From NCBI GenBank assembly GCA_000687675.1, contig JHWS01000005.1, forward strand, positions 124,001 through 188,000: a DNA stretch of 64,000 nt. The letters are read 5' to 3'. The stretch's first letter is position 1, and each line of letters starts with the position of its first letter. A program made the position numbers and the translations under genes. Origin of the DNA: Lachnospiraceae bacterium NC2008. GTDB lineage: Bacteria; Bacillota; Clostridia; Lachnospirales; Lachnospiraceae. Under the pieces are notes generated by a model. The model made no database searches. It was given only the letters and a program-made list of their open reading frames with translations, and was not told the DNA's origin. Shown here piece after piece: positions 18,769-29,988 of this stretch.

Positions 18769-21700
18769 ATGCCAGTAATAAGGAATAATGATTATCAGCC
18801 GATAACATTCAGCTCAATTAAGATTGGGCTTGCATCTCCTGAGAAAATTAAAGAATGGTCAAGAGGCGAAGTAACAAAGCCTGAGACTATCAACTATAGA
18901 ACTCTTAAGCCTGAAAAGGACGGATTATTCTGCGAAAGAATATTTGGACCTAGCAAGGACTGGGAGTGCCACTGTGGTAAGTATCGTAAGATTCGCTACA
19001 AGGGCGTTGTATGTGATAAGTGTGGTGTTGAAGTAACAAAGTCAAGCGTACGTCGTGAGCGTATGGGACATATTGCACTTTGTGCACCAGTTTCACACAT
19101 CTGGTACTTTAAGGGAATTCCAAGCCGTATGGGTCTTATCCTCGACTTAACTCCTAGAGTACTTGAAAAAGTATTATATTTTGCTAACTATATTGTTCTT
19201 GATCCAGGAACAACAGATCTTACAAAGAAGCAGATTCTTACAGAGCGTGAGTATCAGGAATGCCTCGAGAAGTACGGTAACGAATTCCGCGTAGGTATGG
19301 GTGCTGAAGCTATTAAGGAACTTCTTGAAGAGATAGATCTTGATAAAGAAGCAGAAGAACTTAAAGAAGAACTCGCTAGCGAGTCTTCAAAGGGACAGAA
19401 GAGAGCAAAAATCGTTAAGAGACTTGAGGCTGTTGAAGCTTTCAGAGAGTCTGGAAACAAGCCATCTTGGATGATCCTTGATGCTATCCCTGTAATTCCA
19501 CCAGATCTTAGACCTATGGTTCAGCTCGATGGTGGTAGATTTGCAACATCAGATCTTAATGATTTATATAGAAGAATCATTAATAGAAATAACCGTCTTA
19601 ACAAGCTTATAGAGCTTAGCGCTCCTGACATCATCATCAGAAATGAGAAGCGTATGCTTCAGGAAGCAGTTGATGCTCTTATCGATAATGGTAGACGTGG
19701 AAGAGCTGTTACAGGCCCTGGTAACAGAGCACTTAAGTCTCTTTCAGATATGCTTAAAGGTAAGTCTGGTCGTTTCCGTCAAAACCTTCTTGGTAAGCGA
19801 GTTGACTACTCAGGACGTTCAGTTATCGTAGTAGGTCCAGAACTTAAGATTTACCAGTGCGGTCTTCCTAAGGAAATGGCAATCGAACTTTTCAAGCCTT
19901 TCGTTATGAAAGAACTTGTTTCAAGAAAGATTTGCCAGAACATTAAGTCTGCAAAGAAAGATATTGATAGAATGGCTGATGAAGTATGGGATGTACTTGA
20001 AGATGTTATCAAAGAACATCCAGTTATGCTTAACCGAGCACCTACACTTCACAGACTTGGTATTCAGGCATTTGAGCCTATCCTTGTAGAAGGTAAAGCT
20101 ATTAAGCTTCATCCACTCGTATGTACAGCTTTCAACGCTGACTTCGATGGTGACCAGATGGCTGTTCACCTTCCACTTACAGCAGAGGCTCAGGCAGAAT
20201 GTAGATTCCTTCTTCTTTCGCCTAACAACTTACTTAAGCCTTCAGATGGTGCACCTGTTGCCGTTCCTTCACAGGATATGGTACTTGGTATCTACTATCT
20301 TACACAGGAAAGACCTGGCGAGAAGGGTGAAGGAAAGTTCTTCAAGAACATTAACGAAGCAATCCTTGCATATGAGAACGGTGTAATCGGTCTTCACGCA
20401 AAGATTAAGGTAAGAGTAACAAGAAAGATTTCTGAAGATGATTCTGTAACAGGAGTTATCGAATCAACACTTGGTCGTCTCTTATTCAACGAGATTCTTC
20501 CACAGGATCTTGGCTTTGTTGAAAGAAACACAAGAGAAGATATGATTCTTCCAGAAGTTGACTTCCTCGTTGGTAAGAAGCAGCTTAAGAAGATTCTTGA
20601 AAAGGTTATTAACATTCATGGTGCTACAAAGACAGCTGAAGTACTTGACCTTGTAAAGGCTACAGGTTACAAGTACTCAACTAGAGCAGCTATGACAGTT
20701 TCTATTTCAGATATGACTGTACCAGAAGCTAAGGGACAGTTACTTGAAGAAGCTCAGAAGCGTGTTGATCAGATCGGTGTTAACTACAGACGTGGTATGA
20801 TTACTGAAGATGAGAGATATCGTGGAGTTGTAAGAGTTTGGGAAGAAACAGATAAGCAGCTTACAAAAGCACTTATGGCTGGACTTGATAAATATAACAA
20901 CATCTTCATGATGGCTGACTCAGGTGCCCGTGGTTCTGAACAGCAGATTAAGCAGCTCGCTGGTATGCGTGGTCTTATGGCAGATACATCAGGACGTACA
21001 ATCGAGCTCCCAATCAAGTCTAACTTCCGTGAAGGTCTTGACGTACTTGAGTACTTCATCTCAGCTCACGGTGCTCGTAAGGGTCTTTCAGATACAGCTC
21101 TTCGTACAGCCGACTCTGGTTACCTTACACGTCGAATGGTTGATGTTTGTCAGGAACTTATTATCAGAGAAAAAGACTGTTGTGCAGACAGAGATGAAAT
21201 CGTTGGTTTTGATGTAGAAGCTCTTACAGACGGTAAGGATGTTGTTGAAACACTTGAAAACCGTATTAAGGGTAGATACTCTGTTAACGAGATTAAGGAT
21301 AAAGATGGCAATGTAATCGTTAAGGCTAACCACATGATTACACCAAGTCGTGCAGCTAAGATTGTATCTTCTGGTGTTAACGAAGATGGTTCTGAGATTA
21401 CAAAGGTTAAGATTCGTTCAATCCTTACATGTAAGTCACATGTTGGTATATGTGCTAAGTGTTACGGTGCAAACATGGCTACTGGTGAAGCAGTTCAGGT
21501 TGGTGAAGCAGTTGGTATCATCGCAGCTCAGTCAATCGGTGAGCCTGGTACACAGCTTACCATGAGAACTTTCCATACTGGTGGTGTTGCCGGTAACGAT
21601 ATTACTCAGGGTCTTCCTAGAGTTGAGGAACTTTTTGAGGCTCGTAAACCTAAGGGACTTGCAATCATCGCAGAGTTCGGCGGTACAGTTGAAATCAGTG

Positions 21701-22377
21701 AGAAGAACAGCAAGCGTATCATTACAATCAGAGATGGCGAGAAGGAGAAGGATTACACAATCAACTTCGGTGCTCGTATCAAGGTTCTTGATGGACAGGT
21801 TGTAGAAGCAGGTGACGAACTTACAGAAGGTTCTATTAACCCACATGATCTTCTTGAGATTAAGAAGATTGACGCTGTAGAGAACTACCTCATCAGAGAA
21901 GTTCAGAAGGTTTATGGTCTTCAGGGTGTTGATCTTGCAGATAAGCATATCGAAGTTATCGTACGTCAGATGCTTAAGCGTCAGCGTATTGATGAGTCTG
22001 GTGATACAGAGTTCCTTCCAGGATCACTTGTAGACAGACTTGTAGTTGAGGATACTAATAAGGCTCTTATTGCTGAAGGTAAGGCTCCAGCAGTTGTATC
22101 AGATGTAATTCTTGGTATTACTAAGGCAGCTCTTGCAACAGAATCATTCATGTCTGCTGCTTCATTCCAGGAGACAACAAAGGTTCTTACAGATGCAGCT
22201 ATCAAGGGTAAGGTTGATAAACTTATCGGTCTTAAGGAAAATGTTATTATCGGTAAACTTATTCCTGCTGGTACAGGTATTGATAGATACCGCAACGTTA
22301 AGATTGAAACAGAGCAGCCAGAAATCATCGAAGATGATGCAGAGGATGCAGAAGAGGTTTCATTCTCAGAGGAATAA
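18769..22377 (+). CDS. rpoC: DNA-directed RNA polymerase subunit beta'
   Basis: A 1202-residue protein. The N-terminal zinc ribbon ([20 protein letters not shown] at about 66-85), the catalytic NADFDGDQM triad near residue 457, the trigger-loop region [18 protein letters not shown], and the second zinc site [13 protein letters not shown] are all present. It builds the catalytic centre of RNA polymerase together with RpoB. GGAAGGAG at 18751-18758 supports the start. A perfect terminator 20 bases after the stop ends the rpoBC unit. Confidence 0.98.
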   Translation: MPVIRNNDYQPITFSSIKIGLASPEKIKEWSRGEVTKPETINYRTLKPEKDGLFCERIFGPSKDWECHCGKYRKIRYKGVVCDKCGVEVTKSSVRRERMGHIALCAPVSHIWYFKGIPSRMGLILDLTPRVLEKVLYFANYIVLDPGTTDLTKKQILTEREYQECLEKYGNEFRVGMGAEAIKELLEEIDLDKEAEELKEELASESSKGQKRAKIVKRLEAVEAFRESGNKPSWMILDAIPVIPPDLRPMVQLDGGRFATSDLNDLYRRIINRNNRLNKLIELSAPDIIIRNEKRMLQEAVDALIDNGRRGRAVTGPGNRALKSLSDMLKGKSGRFRQNLLGKRVDYSGRSVIVVGPELKIYQCGLPKEMAIELFKPFVMKELVSRKICQNIKSAKKDIDRMADEVWDVLEDVIKEHPVMLNRAPTLHRLGIQAFEPILVEGKAIKLHPLVCTAFNADFDGDQMAVHLPLTAEAQAECRFLLLSPNNLLKPSDGAPVAVPSQDMVLGIYYLTQERPGEKGEGKFFKNINEAILAYENGVIGLHAKIKVRVTRKISEDDSVTGVIESTLGRLLFNEILPQDLGFVERNTREDMILPEVDFLVGKKQLKKILEKVINIHGATKTAEVLDLVKATGYKYSTRAAMTVSISDMTVPEAKGQLLEEAQKRVDQIGVNYRRGMITEDERYRGVVRVWEETDKQLTKALMAGLDKYNNIFMMADSGARGSEQQIKQLAGMRGLMADTSGRTIELPIKSNFREGLDVLEYFISAHGARKGLSDTALRTADSGYLTRRMVDVCQELIIREKDCCADRDEIVGFDVEALTDGKDVVETLENRIKGRYSVNEIKDKDGNVIVKANHMITPSRAAKIVSSGVNEDGSEITKVKIRSILTCKSHVGICAKCYGANMATGEAVQVGEAVGIIAAQSIGEPGTQLTMRTFHTGGVAGNDITQGLPRVEELFEARKPKGLAIIAEFGGTVEISEKNSKRIITIRDGEKEKDYTINFGARIKVLDGQVVEAGDELTEGSINPHDLLEIKKIDAVENYLIREVQKVYGLQGVDLADKHIEVIVRQMLKRQRIDESGDTEFLPGSLVDRLVVEDTNKALIAEGKAPAVVSDVILGITKAALATESFMSAASFQETTKVLTDAAIKGKVDKLIGLKENVIIGKLIPAGTGIDRYRNVKIETEQPEIIEDDAEDAEEVSFSEE

Positions 22378-22396
22378 ATCTTACAACTAGTTATTA

Positions 22397-22426
22397 AAGC
22401 GGATGGCTAAGCCATCCGCTTTTTTT
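22397..22426 (+). terminator. Terminator after rpoC
   Basis: AGCGGATGGC (22398-22407) pairs perfectly with GCCATCCGCT (22411-22420) over a TAA loop and is followed by six T. Confidence 0.95.
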
Positions 22427-22446
22427 ATAAAACTACAAATATTGTA

Positions 22447-22475
22447 TTGACATTGCATTTGCGAATTCATATAAT
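22447..22475 (+). promoter_or_regulatory. Consensus sigma-A promoter of rpsL-rpsG-fusA
   Basis: TTGACA at 22447-22452 and TATAAT at 22470-22475 with exactly 17 bases between: a full match to the consensus. Transcription would begin near 22482, about 105 bases before rpsL. This is the strongest promoter visible in the window. Confidence 0.92.
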
Positions 22476-22586
22476 AAATAGGCGTGCGTGAAGTGCGTTG
22501 TTTTTGTACGCTTTTGGTATGGGCAAACAAAACAGGTACTGATAAACGCAGCATATATAACAAATCTATTACAGGAGGTGAAAAGA

Positions 22587-23000
22587 ATGCCAACATTTAA
22601 CCAGTTAGTTAGAAAAGGTCGTCAGACATCTGAGAAGAAGTCTACTGCACCAGCTCTCTTAAAGGGTTACAACTCTTTACACAAGAAGGCTATCGACACA
22701 GCTTCTCCACAGAAGCGTGGTGTTTGTACAGCAGTTAAGACAGCTACACCTAAGAAACCTAACTCAGCTCTTAGAAAGATCGCCAGAGTACGTCTTTCAA
22801 ACGGAATCGAAGTAACATCTTACATTCCAGGTGAAGGTCATAACCTTCAGGAGCACTCTGTTGTACTTATCAGAGGCGGAAGAGTTAAGGACTTACCTGG
22901 TACACGTTACCATGTAATCAGAGGTACACTTGATACAGCAGGTGTTGCTAACAGAAAGCAGGCTCGTTCAAAATACGGCGCTAAGAGACCTAAGAAATAA
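22587..23000 (+). CDS. rpsL: 30S ribosomal protein S12
   Basis: The 137-residue protein begins [12 protein letters not shown] and contains [21 protein letters not shown] and [20 protein letters not shown], the two loops that face the decoding centre and carry streptomycin-resistance positions. Both key lysines (PKKPNSA; the second site reads HNLQEHS in the usual form) look wild type. CAGGAGGTG at 22572-22580 sets the start over the longer in-frame options. It heads the streptomycin-type operon with rpsG and fusA. Confidence 0.98.
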   Translation: MPTFNQLVRKGRQTSEKKSTAPALLKGYNSLHKKAIDTASPQKRGVCTAVKTATPKKPNSALRKIARVRLSNGIEVTSYIPGEGHNLQEHSVVLIRGGRVKDLPGTRYHVIRGTLDTAGVANRKQARSKYGAKRPKK

Positions 23001-23130
23001 GCTTGAGTACCACATATACTAATTAGGTGTTGGGATTCTGATTCGCAAGACTGTTATTTATAAACATTATTGTATTTAAAGAAAACCGCGCGTACACATT
23101 AGTAAAAGAGTGTGAGTACCTATGAGTTAA

Positions 23131-23634
<504 letters not shown>

Positions 23635-23649
23635 TAAAGGAGATAACCA

Positions 23650-25809
23650 ATGGCTGGAAGAGAATATCCATTAGAGAGAACCAGAAATATTGGTATCATG
23701 GCTCATATCGATGCTGGTAAAACAACATTAACAGAGCGTATCCTTTATTATACTGGTGTAAACTATAAGATTGGTGAAACACATGATGGTGCTTCAACAA
23801 TGGACTGGATGGAGCAGGAGAAGGAACGTGGTATCACTATCACATCCGCTGCTACAACAGCACACTGGACACTTCAGGATCACCACAAGATTAAACCGGG
23901 CGCTTTAGAACACCGTATCAATATCATTGATACACCTGGACACGTTGACTTCACAGTAGAAGTTGAGCGTTCACTTCGTGTACTTGATGGTGCTGTAGGT
24001 GTATTCGATGCTAAGGCTGGTGTTGAACCACAGTCAGAAAACGTATGGCGTCAGGCTGACACATATGGTGTACCACGTATGGCATTTATCAACAAGATGG
24101 ATAAGATGGGTGCTGACTTCTTCATGTCAGTACAGACAATCATCGATCGTCTTGGTAAGAATGCTATCCCAGTTCAGATTCCTATCGGAGCTGAAGATGA
24201 CTTCAAGGGTCTTATCGACCTCTTTGAGATGGAGTCATATATTTATAATGATGACAAGGGTGAAGATGTTACTATCGGAGCTATCCCTGATGACCTCAAG
24301 GATCTTGCAAATAAGTGGCATGAGAACCTTGTTGAAAAGATTTGTGAACTTGATGATGAACTTATGGAGATGTTCATTGAAGGTAACGAGCCTTCAATCG
24401 ATCAGCTTAAGGCAGTTCTTCGTAAAGCTACAATTAACAATGAGGCAGTTCCTGTATTCCTTGGTTCAGCTTATAAGAACAAGGGTGTTCAGAAACTTAT
24501 CGACGGTATAGTTGAATATATGCCTGCACCAACAGACGTACCTCATATTAAGGGTACAGACCTTGATGGTAACGAAATCGAAGTTGAGTCAACAGATGAT
24601 GGCCCATTCGCAGCTCTTGCATTCAAGATCATGACAGACCCATTCGTAGGTAAACTTGCATTCTTCCGTGTATACCGCGGTACATGTAATTCAGGTTCTT
24701 ACATTTTAAATGCAACAAAAGATAAGAAGGAAAGAGTTGGTCGTATCCTTCAGATGCATGCTAACAACCGTAAAGAAATCGATAAGGTTTACTCAGGTGA
24801 TATCGCAGCTGCAGTAGGTCTTAAGGTTACTACAACAGGTGATACAATTTGTGATGAAGCACATCCTGTAATCCTTGAGTCTATGGAATTCCCAGAGCCA
24901 GTTATCGAGCTTGCTATCGAGCCTAAGTCTAAAGACGGTCAGGCTAAGATGGGTGAAGCTCTTGCTAAGCTCGCTGAAGAAGATCCTACATTCCGTGCTC
25001 ATACAGATCAGGAAACAGGTCAGACAATCATCGCAGGTATGGGTGAGCTCCACCTTGAAATCATCGTTGATCGTCTTCTTAGAGAGTTTAAGGTAGAAGC
25101 TAACGTTGGTGCACCTCAGGTTGCATACAAGGAAGCATTTACTAAGGAAGTTGAAGTTGATTCTAAGTACGCTAAGCAGTCAGGTGGTCGTGGACAGTAT
25201 GGTCACTGTAAAGTTATCTTCACTCCAATGGAAGCTAACTGTGATCACTTCGAAGTTGATCCTAAGGCTAATGTACTTATCAACGAGCCACCAACACTCC
25301 TCTTCGAGTCTACTGTAGTCGGTGGTGCTATTCCTAAGGAATACATCCCAGCAGTTGGTGAAGGTATTAAGGAAGCTGCTCAGAGCGGTATCCTTGGTGG
25401 ATTCCCAGTACTTGGTGTACATGCTAACGTATACGACGGTTCATACCATGAAGTCGACTCTTCAGAAATGGCATTCCACATTGCTGGTTCTATGGCATTC
25501 AAGGATGCTATGGCTAAGGCTAACCCAGTACTTCTTGAGCCTATCATGAAGGTTGAAGTTACTATGCCAGAAGAGTACATGGGTGATGTTATCGGTTCAC
25601 TTAACGCTAAGCGTGGACAGGTACAGTCTATGGACGATATCGGTGGTGGTAAGATCGTTAGAGCTCTTGTTCCACTTGCTGAGATGTTCGGTTACTCTAC
25701 AGAACTTCGTTCTTCTACACAGGGACGTGGTAACTACTCAATGTTCTTCGAGAAGTATGAGCCAGTACCAAAGAACGTACAGGACAAAGTTCTTGCAGAC
25801 AGAAAGTAA
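23650..25809 (+). CDS. fusA: Translation elongation factor G
   Basis: The 719-residue GTPase shows AHIDAGKTT (G1), DTPGHVDF (G3) and [10 protein letters not shown] (G4), followed by domains II-V ending with [20 protein letters not shown] drives translocation on the ribosome. It is roughly 20 residues longer than usual; part of this is an insertion of about a dozen residues ([12 protein letters not shown], around residues 76-88) just before the G3 motif. AAAGGAGAT at 23636-23644 gives the start. It ends the rpsL-rpsG-fusA unit; tuf downstream has its own promoter. Confidence 0.97.
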   Translation: MAGREYPLERTRNIGIMAHIDAGKTTLTERILYYTGVNYKIGETHDGASTMDWMEQEKERGITITSAATTAHWTLQDHHKIKPGALEHRINIIDTPGHVDFTVEVERSLRVLDGAVGVFDAKAGVEPQSENVWRQADTYGVPRMAFINKMDKMGADFFMSVQTIIDRLGKNAIPVQIPIGAEDDFKGLIDLFEMESYIYNDDKGEDVTIGAIPDDLKDLANKWHENLVEKICELDDELMEMFIEGNEPSIDQLKAVLRKATINNEAVPVFLGSAYKNKGVQKLIDGIVEYMPAPTDVPHIKGTDLDGNEIEVESTDDGPFAALAFKIMTDPFVGKLAFFRVYRGTCNSGSYILNATKDKKERVGRILQMHANNRKEIDKVYSGDIAAAVGLKVTTTGDTICDEAHPVILESMEFPEPVIELAIEPKSKDGQAKMGEALAKLAEEDPTFRAHTDQETGQTIIAGMGELHLEIIVDRLLREFKVEANVGAPQVAYKEAFTKEVEVDSKYAKQSGGRGQYGHCKVIFTPMEANCDHFEVDPKANVLINEPPTLLFESTVVGGAIPKEYIPAVGEGIKEAAQSGILGGFPVLGVHANVYDGSYHEVDSSEMAFHIAGSMAFKDAMAKANPVLLEPIMKVEVTMPEEYMGDVIGSLNAKRGQVQSMDDIGGGKIVRALVPLAEMFGYSTELRSSTQGRGNYSMFFEKYEPVPKNVQDKVLADRK

Positions 25810-25827
25810 TATATAACAGTTATTTGT

Positions 25828-25849
25828 CAGGAAAACTTCGGTTTTCCTG
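25828..25849 (+). repeat. Perfect UUCG-capped hairpin between fusA and tuf
   Basis: CAGGAAAAC (25828-25836) and GTTTTCCTG (25841-25849) form a nine-pair stem with the very stable TTCG tetraloop. No T-tract follows, so it is not a standard terminator. It may protect the 3' end of the fusA message or weakly pause polymerase before the tuf promoter. Confidence 0.75.
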
Positions 25850-25884
25850 GCTACTAATAAATGCTGTGTGGGTTAAAAATATGC

Positions 25885-25913
25885 TTGAAAAGGTTATGTA
25901 TTTTTAATATAAT
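25885..25913 (+). promoter_or_regulatory. Sigma-A promoter of tuf
   Basis: TTGAAA at 25885-25890 and TATAAT at 25908-25913 are separated by 17 bases. The transcript would start near 25920, about 50 bases before tuf. Confidence 0.85.
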
Positions 25914-25969
25914 CATTGATAGTTGTTATAACTTGCAAAGTGTAAATTATTTTAGGAGGAATTAATAAA

Positions 25970-27157
25970 ATGGCAAAAGAGAAATTCGAGAGAACCAAGC
26001 CACATTGTAACATCGGTACAATCGGTCACGTTGACCACGGTAAAACAACATTAACAGCTGCTATCTCTAAAGTTTTAGCAGAGAGAGTTGCTGGTAACGC
26101 TAAGGTAGATTTTGAGAATATCGATAAGGCTCCAGAAGAGAGAGAAAGAGGTATCACAATTTCTACAGCTCATATCGAGTATCAGACAGAGAAGAGACAC
26201 TATGCACACGTTGACTGCCCAGGCCATGCTGACTACGTTAAGAACATGATCACTGGTGCTGCTCAGATGGATGGTGCTATCCTCGTTGTTGCTGCAACAG
26301 ACGGTGTTATGGCTCAGACAAAGGAGCATATCCTTCTTTCAAGACAGGTTGGTGTTCCTTACATCATCGTATTCCTTAACAAGTGCGATATGGTTGACGA
26401 TCCAGAACTTATCGAGCTCGTTGAGATGGAAGTTACAGATCAGCTTGCTGAGTATGACTTCAACGATTGCCCAATCATCAAGGGTTCAGCTCTTAAGGCT
26501 CTTGAAGATCCTAACGGTGAGTGGGGTGACAAGATTATGGAACTTATGGATACAGTTGATTCATACATTCCAGATCCTCAGAGAGATACAGATAAGCCAT
26601 TCCTTATGCCAGTAGAAGACGTATTCACAATCACAGGTCGTGGTACAGTTGCTACAGGTAGAGTAGAGAGAGGTACACTTCACCTTAACGACGAACTTGA
26701 AATCGTTGGTATTAAGGAAGAGAAGCAGAAGACAGTTGTAACTGGTATCGAAATGTTCAGAAAGCAGCTTGACGAAGCTCAGGCTGGTGATAACATCGGT
26801 GCACTTCTTCGTGGTATCAACAGAACAGACATCGAAAGAGGTCAGGTTCTTGCAAAGCCAGGAACAGTTACATGCCACAAGAAATTCACAGCTCAGGTTT
26901 ATGTATTAACAAAGGATGAAGGTGGTCGTCATACACCATTCTTCAACAACTATAGACCACAGTTCTACTTCAGAACAACAGACGTAACAGGTGTTTGTAA
27001 CCTTCCTGAAGGTACAGAAATGTGCATGCCTGGTGATAACGTAGAGATGACAATCGAACTCATCCACCCAATCGCTATGGAGCAGGGTCTTACATTCGCT
27101 ATCCGTGAAGGTGGACGTACAGTAGGTTCTGGTAGAGTTGCTTCTATTATTGAGTAA
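25970..27157 (+). CDS. tuf: Translation elongation factor Tu
   Basis: A 395-residue GTPase with GHVDHGKTT (G1), [20 protein letters not shown] (G3 region) and NKCDMVDD (G4), then the two beta-barrel domains with [14 protein letters not shown] and [14 protein letters not shown]-Tu delivers aminoacyl-tRNA to the ribosome. TAGGAGGAA at 25953-25961 sets the start. It is a single-gene unit with its own promoter and a strong terminator. Confidence 0.98.
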   Translation: MAKEKFERTKPHCNIGTIGHVDHGKTTLTAAISKVLAERVAGNAKVDFENIDKAPEERERGITISTAHIEYQTEKRHYAHVDCPGHADYVKNMITGAAQMDGAILVVAATDGVMAQTKEHILLSRQVGVPYIIVFLNKCDMVDDPELIELVEMEVTDQLAEYDFNDCPIIKGSALKALEDPNGEWGDKIMELMDTVDSYIPDPQRDTDKPFLMPVEDVFTITGRGTVATGRVERGTLHLNDELEIVGIKEEKQKTVVTGIEMFRKQLDEAQAGDNIGALLRGINRTDIERGQVLAKPGTVTCHKKFTAQVYVLTKDEGGRHTPFFNNYRPQFYFRTTDVTGVCNLPEGTEMCMPGDNVEMTIELIHPIAMEQGLTFAIREGGRTVGSGRVASIIE

Positions 27158-27191
27158 TCACTTGGTAATAGATAACTAAGCTAGTATTTAT

Positions 27192-27227
27192 AAGGCTTTC
27201 AGAGTTTTTCTCTGAAAGCCTTTTTTT
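27192..27227 (+). terminator. Terminator after tuf
   Basis: AAGGCTTTCAGAG (27192-27204) pairs with CTCTGAAAGCCTT (27210-27222) over five T, followed by a T-run. A very stable, perfect 13-pair stem. Confidence 0.95.
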
Positions 27228-27234
27228 GTCCTCA

Positions 27235-27272
27235 AAAACAAAAAAAGTATCACGAAATTGCTTCGTGATACC
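27235..27272 (-). terminator. Hairpin oriented to terminate minus-strand (antisense) transcripts
   Basis: GTATCACGAA (27248-27257) and TTCGTGATAC (27263-27272) form a perfect 10-pair stem. The A-rich run at 27236-27247 becomes a U-tract only when read on the minus strand. All nearby genes are on the plus strand, so it would stop antisense transcripts entering tuf. GATACC-T6 at 27279-27290 offers an alternative pairing that could also work on the plus strand. Confidence 0.6.
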
Positions 27273-27441
27273 ATTTTGATACCTTTTTTCTAAAATAATA
27301 CAAAAATCCCAGTACAATTATTAAAAATTATTCTCTATAATGTTATTTTTGTGCAAAAACGATATAAATTAGTGAAGGAGATATTTATCCTTTATTCTTT
27401 GCTATGATATCTATAGAGCATTTTCAATATGGAGGCATCAT

Positions 27442-28344
27442 ATGAAAAAGATATTAGTTACCGGTGGATCAACATTCGTAAGTAAATACGTGGCCCAGTA
27501 TTTCGTTAATTCTGGCTATGAAGTCTACGTCCTTAACAGAAACACTAAACCTCAAGTAACAGGCGTAAAGCTTATAGAAGCCGACAGACATAATCTTGGA
27601 AACATACTTAAAGATATCCACTTCGACATAGTTGCTGATATCACAGCATATAATGCAGAGGATATAATTGATCTTTATGATGCCCTAGCCTCATTCGACC
27701 AATACATAATGATAAGCTCAAGTGCAGTATATCCAGAATATGGTGCTCAGCCATTTTTGGAAGACTCTGAAAAAGCACCTAACAAGTTCTGGGGAGCTTA
27801 TGGAACTGATAAGATAGCAGCGGAAGAAGCATTACTTGAAAGAGTACCTGACGCATATATACTACGCCCACCATATCTCTATGGCCCTATGAACAACGTA
27901 TATCGTGAAGCATTTGTATTTGATTGTGCCCTTGCTGATAGAAAGTTCTATCTACCTAAAGATGGTGATATGAATCTTCAGTTCTTCCACGTGAAAGACA
28001 TGTGCCAGCTTATGGAAGTAATAATCAAAGATAAGCCATCAGAACATGTTTATAATGTAGGAAATAAAGAAACAATTTCAGTCAAAGATTGGGTAACGGC
28101 CTGCTATAAGGTAATAGGTAAAACTCCAACTTTTGTAAACGTTTATGACGATATCGAGCAAAGAAATTATTTCAGTTTTTACAACTATGAGTATTACTTA
28201 GACGTTACCAAACAGAGCAAGATATACCCTAATACCATACCTCTAGAAGAAGGCCTAAAGGAATCAGCAGACTGGTATCTTCAAAATAAAGACCAAGTAA
28301 AGAAGAAACCATTTATTGAATACATAGATGCAAATCTTGTATAA
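27442..28344 (+). CDS. NAD(P)-dependent epimerase/dehydratase-like SDR protein
   Basis: The 300-residue protein has a Rossmann start (ILVTGGSTFVSKYVAQYF), YEVYVLNRN, an ISSSAVYP segment and YGTDK near residue 117 giving the YxxxK catalytic pair; ILRPPYLYGP is the usual substrate-side motif. The glycine motif reads TGGSTFVS rather than TGGAGFIG, and EADRHN follows, which resembles the atypical CSP41-like branch. The substrate is probably a nucleotide sugar or an RNA-associated role as in CSP41; neither can be decided here. TGGAGG at 27430-27435 sets the start, and an extended -10 (TGCTATGAT, 27400-27408) lies upstream. It stands alone, ended by intergenic DNA on both sides. Confidence 0.8.
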   Translation: MKKILVTGGSTFVSKYVAQYFVNSGYEVYVLNRNTKPQVTGVKLIEADRHNLGNILKDIHFDIVADITAYNAEDIIDLYDALASFDQYIMISSSAVYPEYGAQPFLEDSEKAPNKFWGAYGTDKIAAEEALLERVPDAYILRPPYLYGPMNNVYREAFVFDCALADRKFYLPKDGDMNLQFFHVKDMCQLMEVIIKDKPSEHVYNVGNKETISVKDWVTACYKVIGKTPTFVNVYDDIEQRNYFSFYNYEYYLDVTKQSKIYPNTIPLEEGLKESADWYLQNKDQVKKKPFIEYIDANLV

Positions 28345-28411
28345 ATATGCGACTAGAATATGTAATGAATTTACATCTATTGAATAATGATATGTTTATG
28401 TTAATATATTA

Positions 28412-28570
28412 TTGACCTATGATGTGATGTGAAGTTTCAGGCTCACACATGGAGGCTCCACCGTAAGCTACGGTTCACTTACCCTGAATAGGCTTAGCCA
28501 AAGAAAAAGAACCGATAATAATAAAAGCATTAAGCAAAATAAGGAAGCACATCTAGTGCTTCCTGTTTTT
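28412..28570 (+). ncRNA. Candidate structured small RNA of about 155 nt
   Basis: The 374-base gap between two plus-strand genes holds a promoter-like pair (TTGAAT 28380-28385, TAATAT 28402-28407, 16 bases apart), then a folded region and a terminator. Pairings: TTCAGG (28436-28441) with CCTGAA (28483-28488), enclosing ACCGTA/TACGGT (28460-28465, 28469-28474) or, alternatively, GTAAG (28463-28467)/CTTAC (28478-28482), plus TGTGA (28427-28431)/TCACA (28443-28447) as a competing stem. No open frame with a ribosome site lies in it. It does not match the consensus of any riboswitch I know. It could be a free RNA or an attenuated leader of the next gene. Confidence 0.45.
28542..28570 (+). terminator. 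Terminator closing the candidate small RNA
   Basis: GGAAGCAC (28543-28550) pairs with GTGCTTCC (28556-28563) around ATCTA, followed by TGTTTTT. It lies 150 bases before the next start codon and far from the previous stop, so it belongs to a separate or attenuated transcript. Confidence 0.85.
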
Positions 28571-28718
28571 ATAAAAAAATTATTTTTTCTCTAAACTTTT
28601 CTAATCAATCATCCGATATACATTCTGAAAACCATTTTTATCCGCTAAAATCGAATAAAAATATAAACATTGTATTATGGCAAAAGGATTTGCCGCATTC
28701 ATAGGAAAGGAGTCCCGT

Positions 28719-29954
28719 ATGAAGATACAAAGCAGTTCTATTATGATGGCCTCCAGCCATCAAGAGACCTCTTATACACATAAGGAGTCTGCAACAATTG
28801 AGGTAGCCAAGTCTAAAGATGCTGCGGCTGCTATTCTATCAATTTCAAAAGAATCCAGTGGTAATAACCTAAAAGAATCTATGCTTATCTATGAGAAGCA
28901 GGAGAAAGACGCAGAAAAGGAAAGACAGAAGGAGGGAGAAGCTCGTTCTGTTCAAAACATGCTTGAAAGGATGAAGGCTAATGAAACTAAAGAACAGTTT
29001 CAGCCTACTATTGATGAAGATTCCATAATCAAGATGATTAAGCGTATTCTTGCAGCATTTAGAGGAGAGAAAGTTCCAGAAGATGATGAATCTAAGGATA
29101 AGTCAAACTCTAATATTACAGACCTTCGTTCAGCCGAATTTAGAAAGATGGAAAGTTCTAGCTTTGCTATGGCGTCAAAGACTACATTTGCTGTAGCGGG
29201 TGTATCTGCTAAGCCATCAGAAAATGGTGCACAGCCTATGGCATTAGGAAATAGACCAACTGTAGGAACTACACCTTCAGGAACAGTATGGCAGAAGATT
29301 ACAGCTACAAGTGGATACCATGTAGAAGCTGAAAGTACAACATTTGCATCAACAGGTATGGTTAAGACAGCGGATGGCAGAAGTATAGATTTTAACATTG
29401 AAGTGTCTATGTCTAGGGCATTTATGGAGAGTGTAGATATGCTTGAAGTAAAGGAATATATCAAAACAGATCCATTGATGATAAATCTTGATACTAATGT
29501 TGGACATGTGAGTGACCAAAAGTTCTTCTTTGATCTTGATGCAGATGGTAAGAACGAGGAAATATCATTTGCAGGCAAAGGTTCAGGTTTCTTAGCTCTT
29601 GATAAGAATGGTGATGGCAAGATTAATGATGGCTCAGAATTATTTGGCACTAAGTCAGGAGATGGATTTAAGGACTTAGCAACCTATGACGAAGACGGCA
29701 ACGGCTGGATAGATGAGAACGATAGCATTTTCTCAAAATTAAAAGTATGGACTAAAGATGAAAATGGCCAGGATAGGATTGTTGATCTTAAAAAAGCAGA
29801 TGTTGGAGCAATCTATTTAAAGAATGCTGATACTCAGTATAGCTTAAAAGACAACCAGCATAATCTTAATGCAGAGATTAAGAAAACAGGAATCTATCTA
29901 AAGGAAAGTACAGGAGAAGTAGGCACAATTAATCATGTAGACCTTGCAGTGTAA
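28719..29954 (+). CDS. Non-Sec protein with EF-hand/dockerin-like calcium loops
   Basis: The 411-residue product (ATG 28719 behind GGAAAGGAG; an in-frame ATG at 28677 lacks a site) starts MKIQSSSIMMASSHQETS with no signal peptide. Residues about 30-170 are charged and helical. The C-terminal half has FDLDADGKNEE, ALDKNGDGKINDGSE and YDEDGNGWIDEND, three acidic loops of the DxDxDG calcium type, followed by SIFSKLKVW and a GAIYL segment. This C-terminal block is found in large RTX/VCBS-like extracellular proteins. Because there is no Sec signal, a type I, flagellar or other export route, or an intracellular calcium role, must be considered. A coiled-coil protein gene follows 34 bases later. Confidence 0.7.
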   Translation: MKIQSSSIMMASSHQETSYTHKESATIEVAKSKDAAAAILSISKESSGNNLKESMLIYEKQEKDAEKERQKEGEARSVQNMLERMKANETKEQFQPTIDEDSIIKMIKRILAAFRGEKVPEDDESKDKSNSNITDLRSAEFRKMESSSFAMASKTTFAVAGVSAKPSENGAQPMALGNRPTVGTTPSGTVWQKITATSGYHVEAESTTFASTGMVKTADGRSIDFNIEVSMSRAFMESVDMLEVKEYIKTDPLMINLDTNVGHVSDQKFFFDLDADGKNEEISFAGKGSGFLALDKNGDGKINDGSELFGTKSGDGFKDLATYDEDGNGWIDENDSIFSKLKVWTKDENGQDRIVDLKKADVGAIYLKNADTQYSLKDNQHNLNAEIKKTGIYLKESTGEVGTINHVDLAV

Positions 29955-29988
29955 ATAAGTTATTAAAAAGTTTAAAAGGAGTGGTGAA

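Noticed and set aside
15846-22328. Several long minus-strand open frames inside rpoB and rpoC.
   Set aside because: They lie fully inside conserved genes, have no ribosome sites, and reflect codon bias of the real frame.
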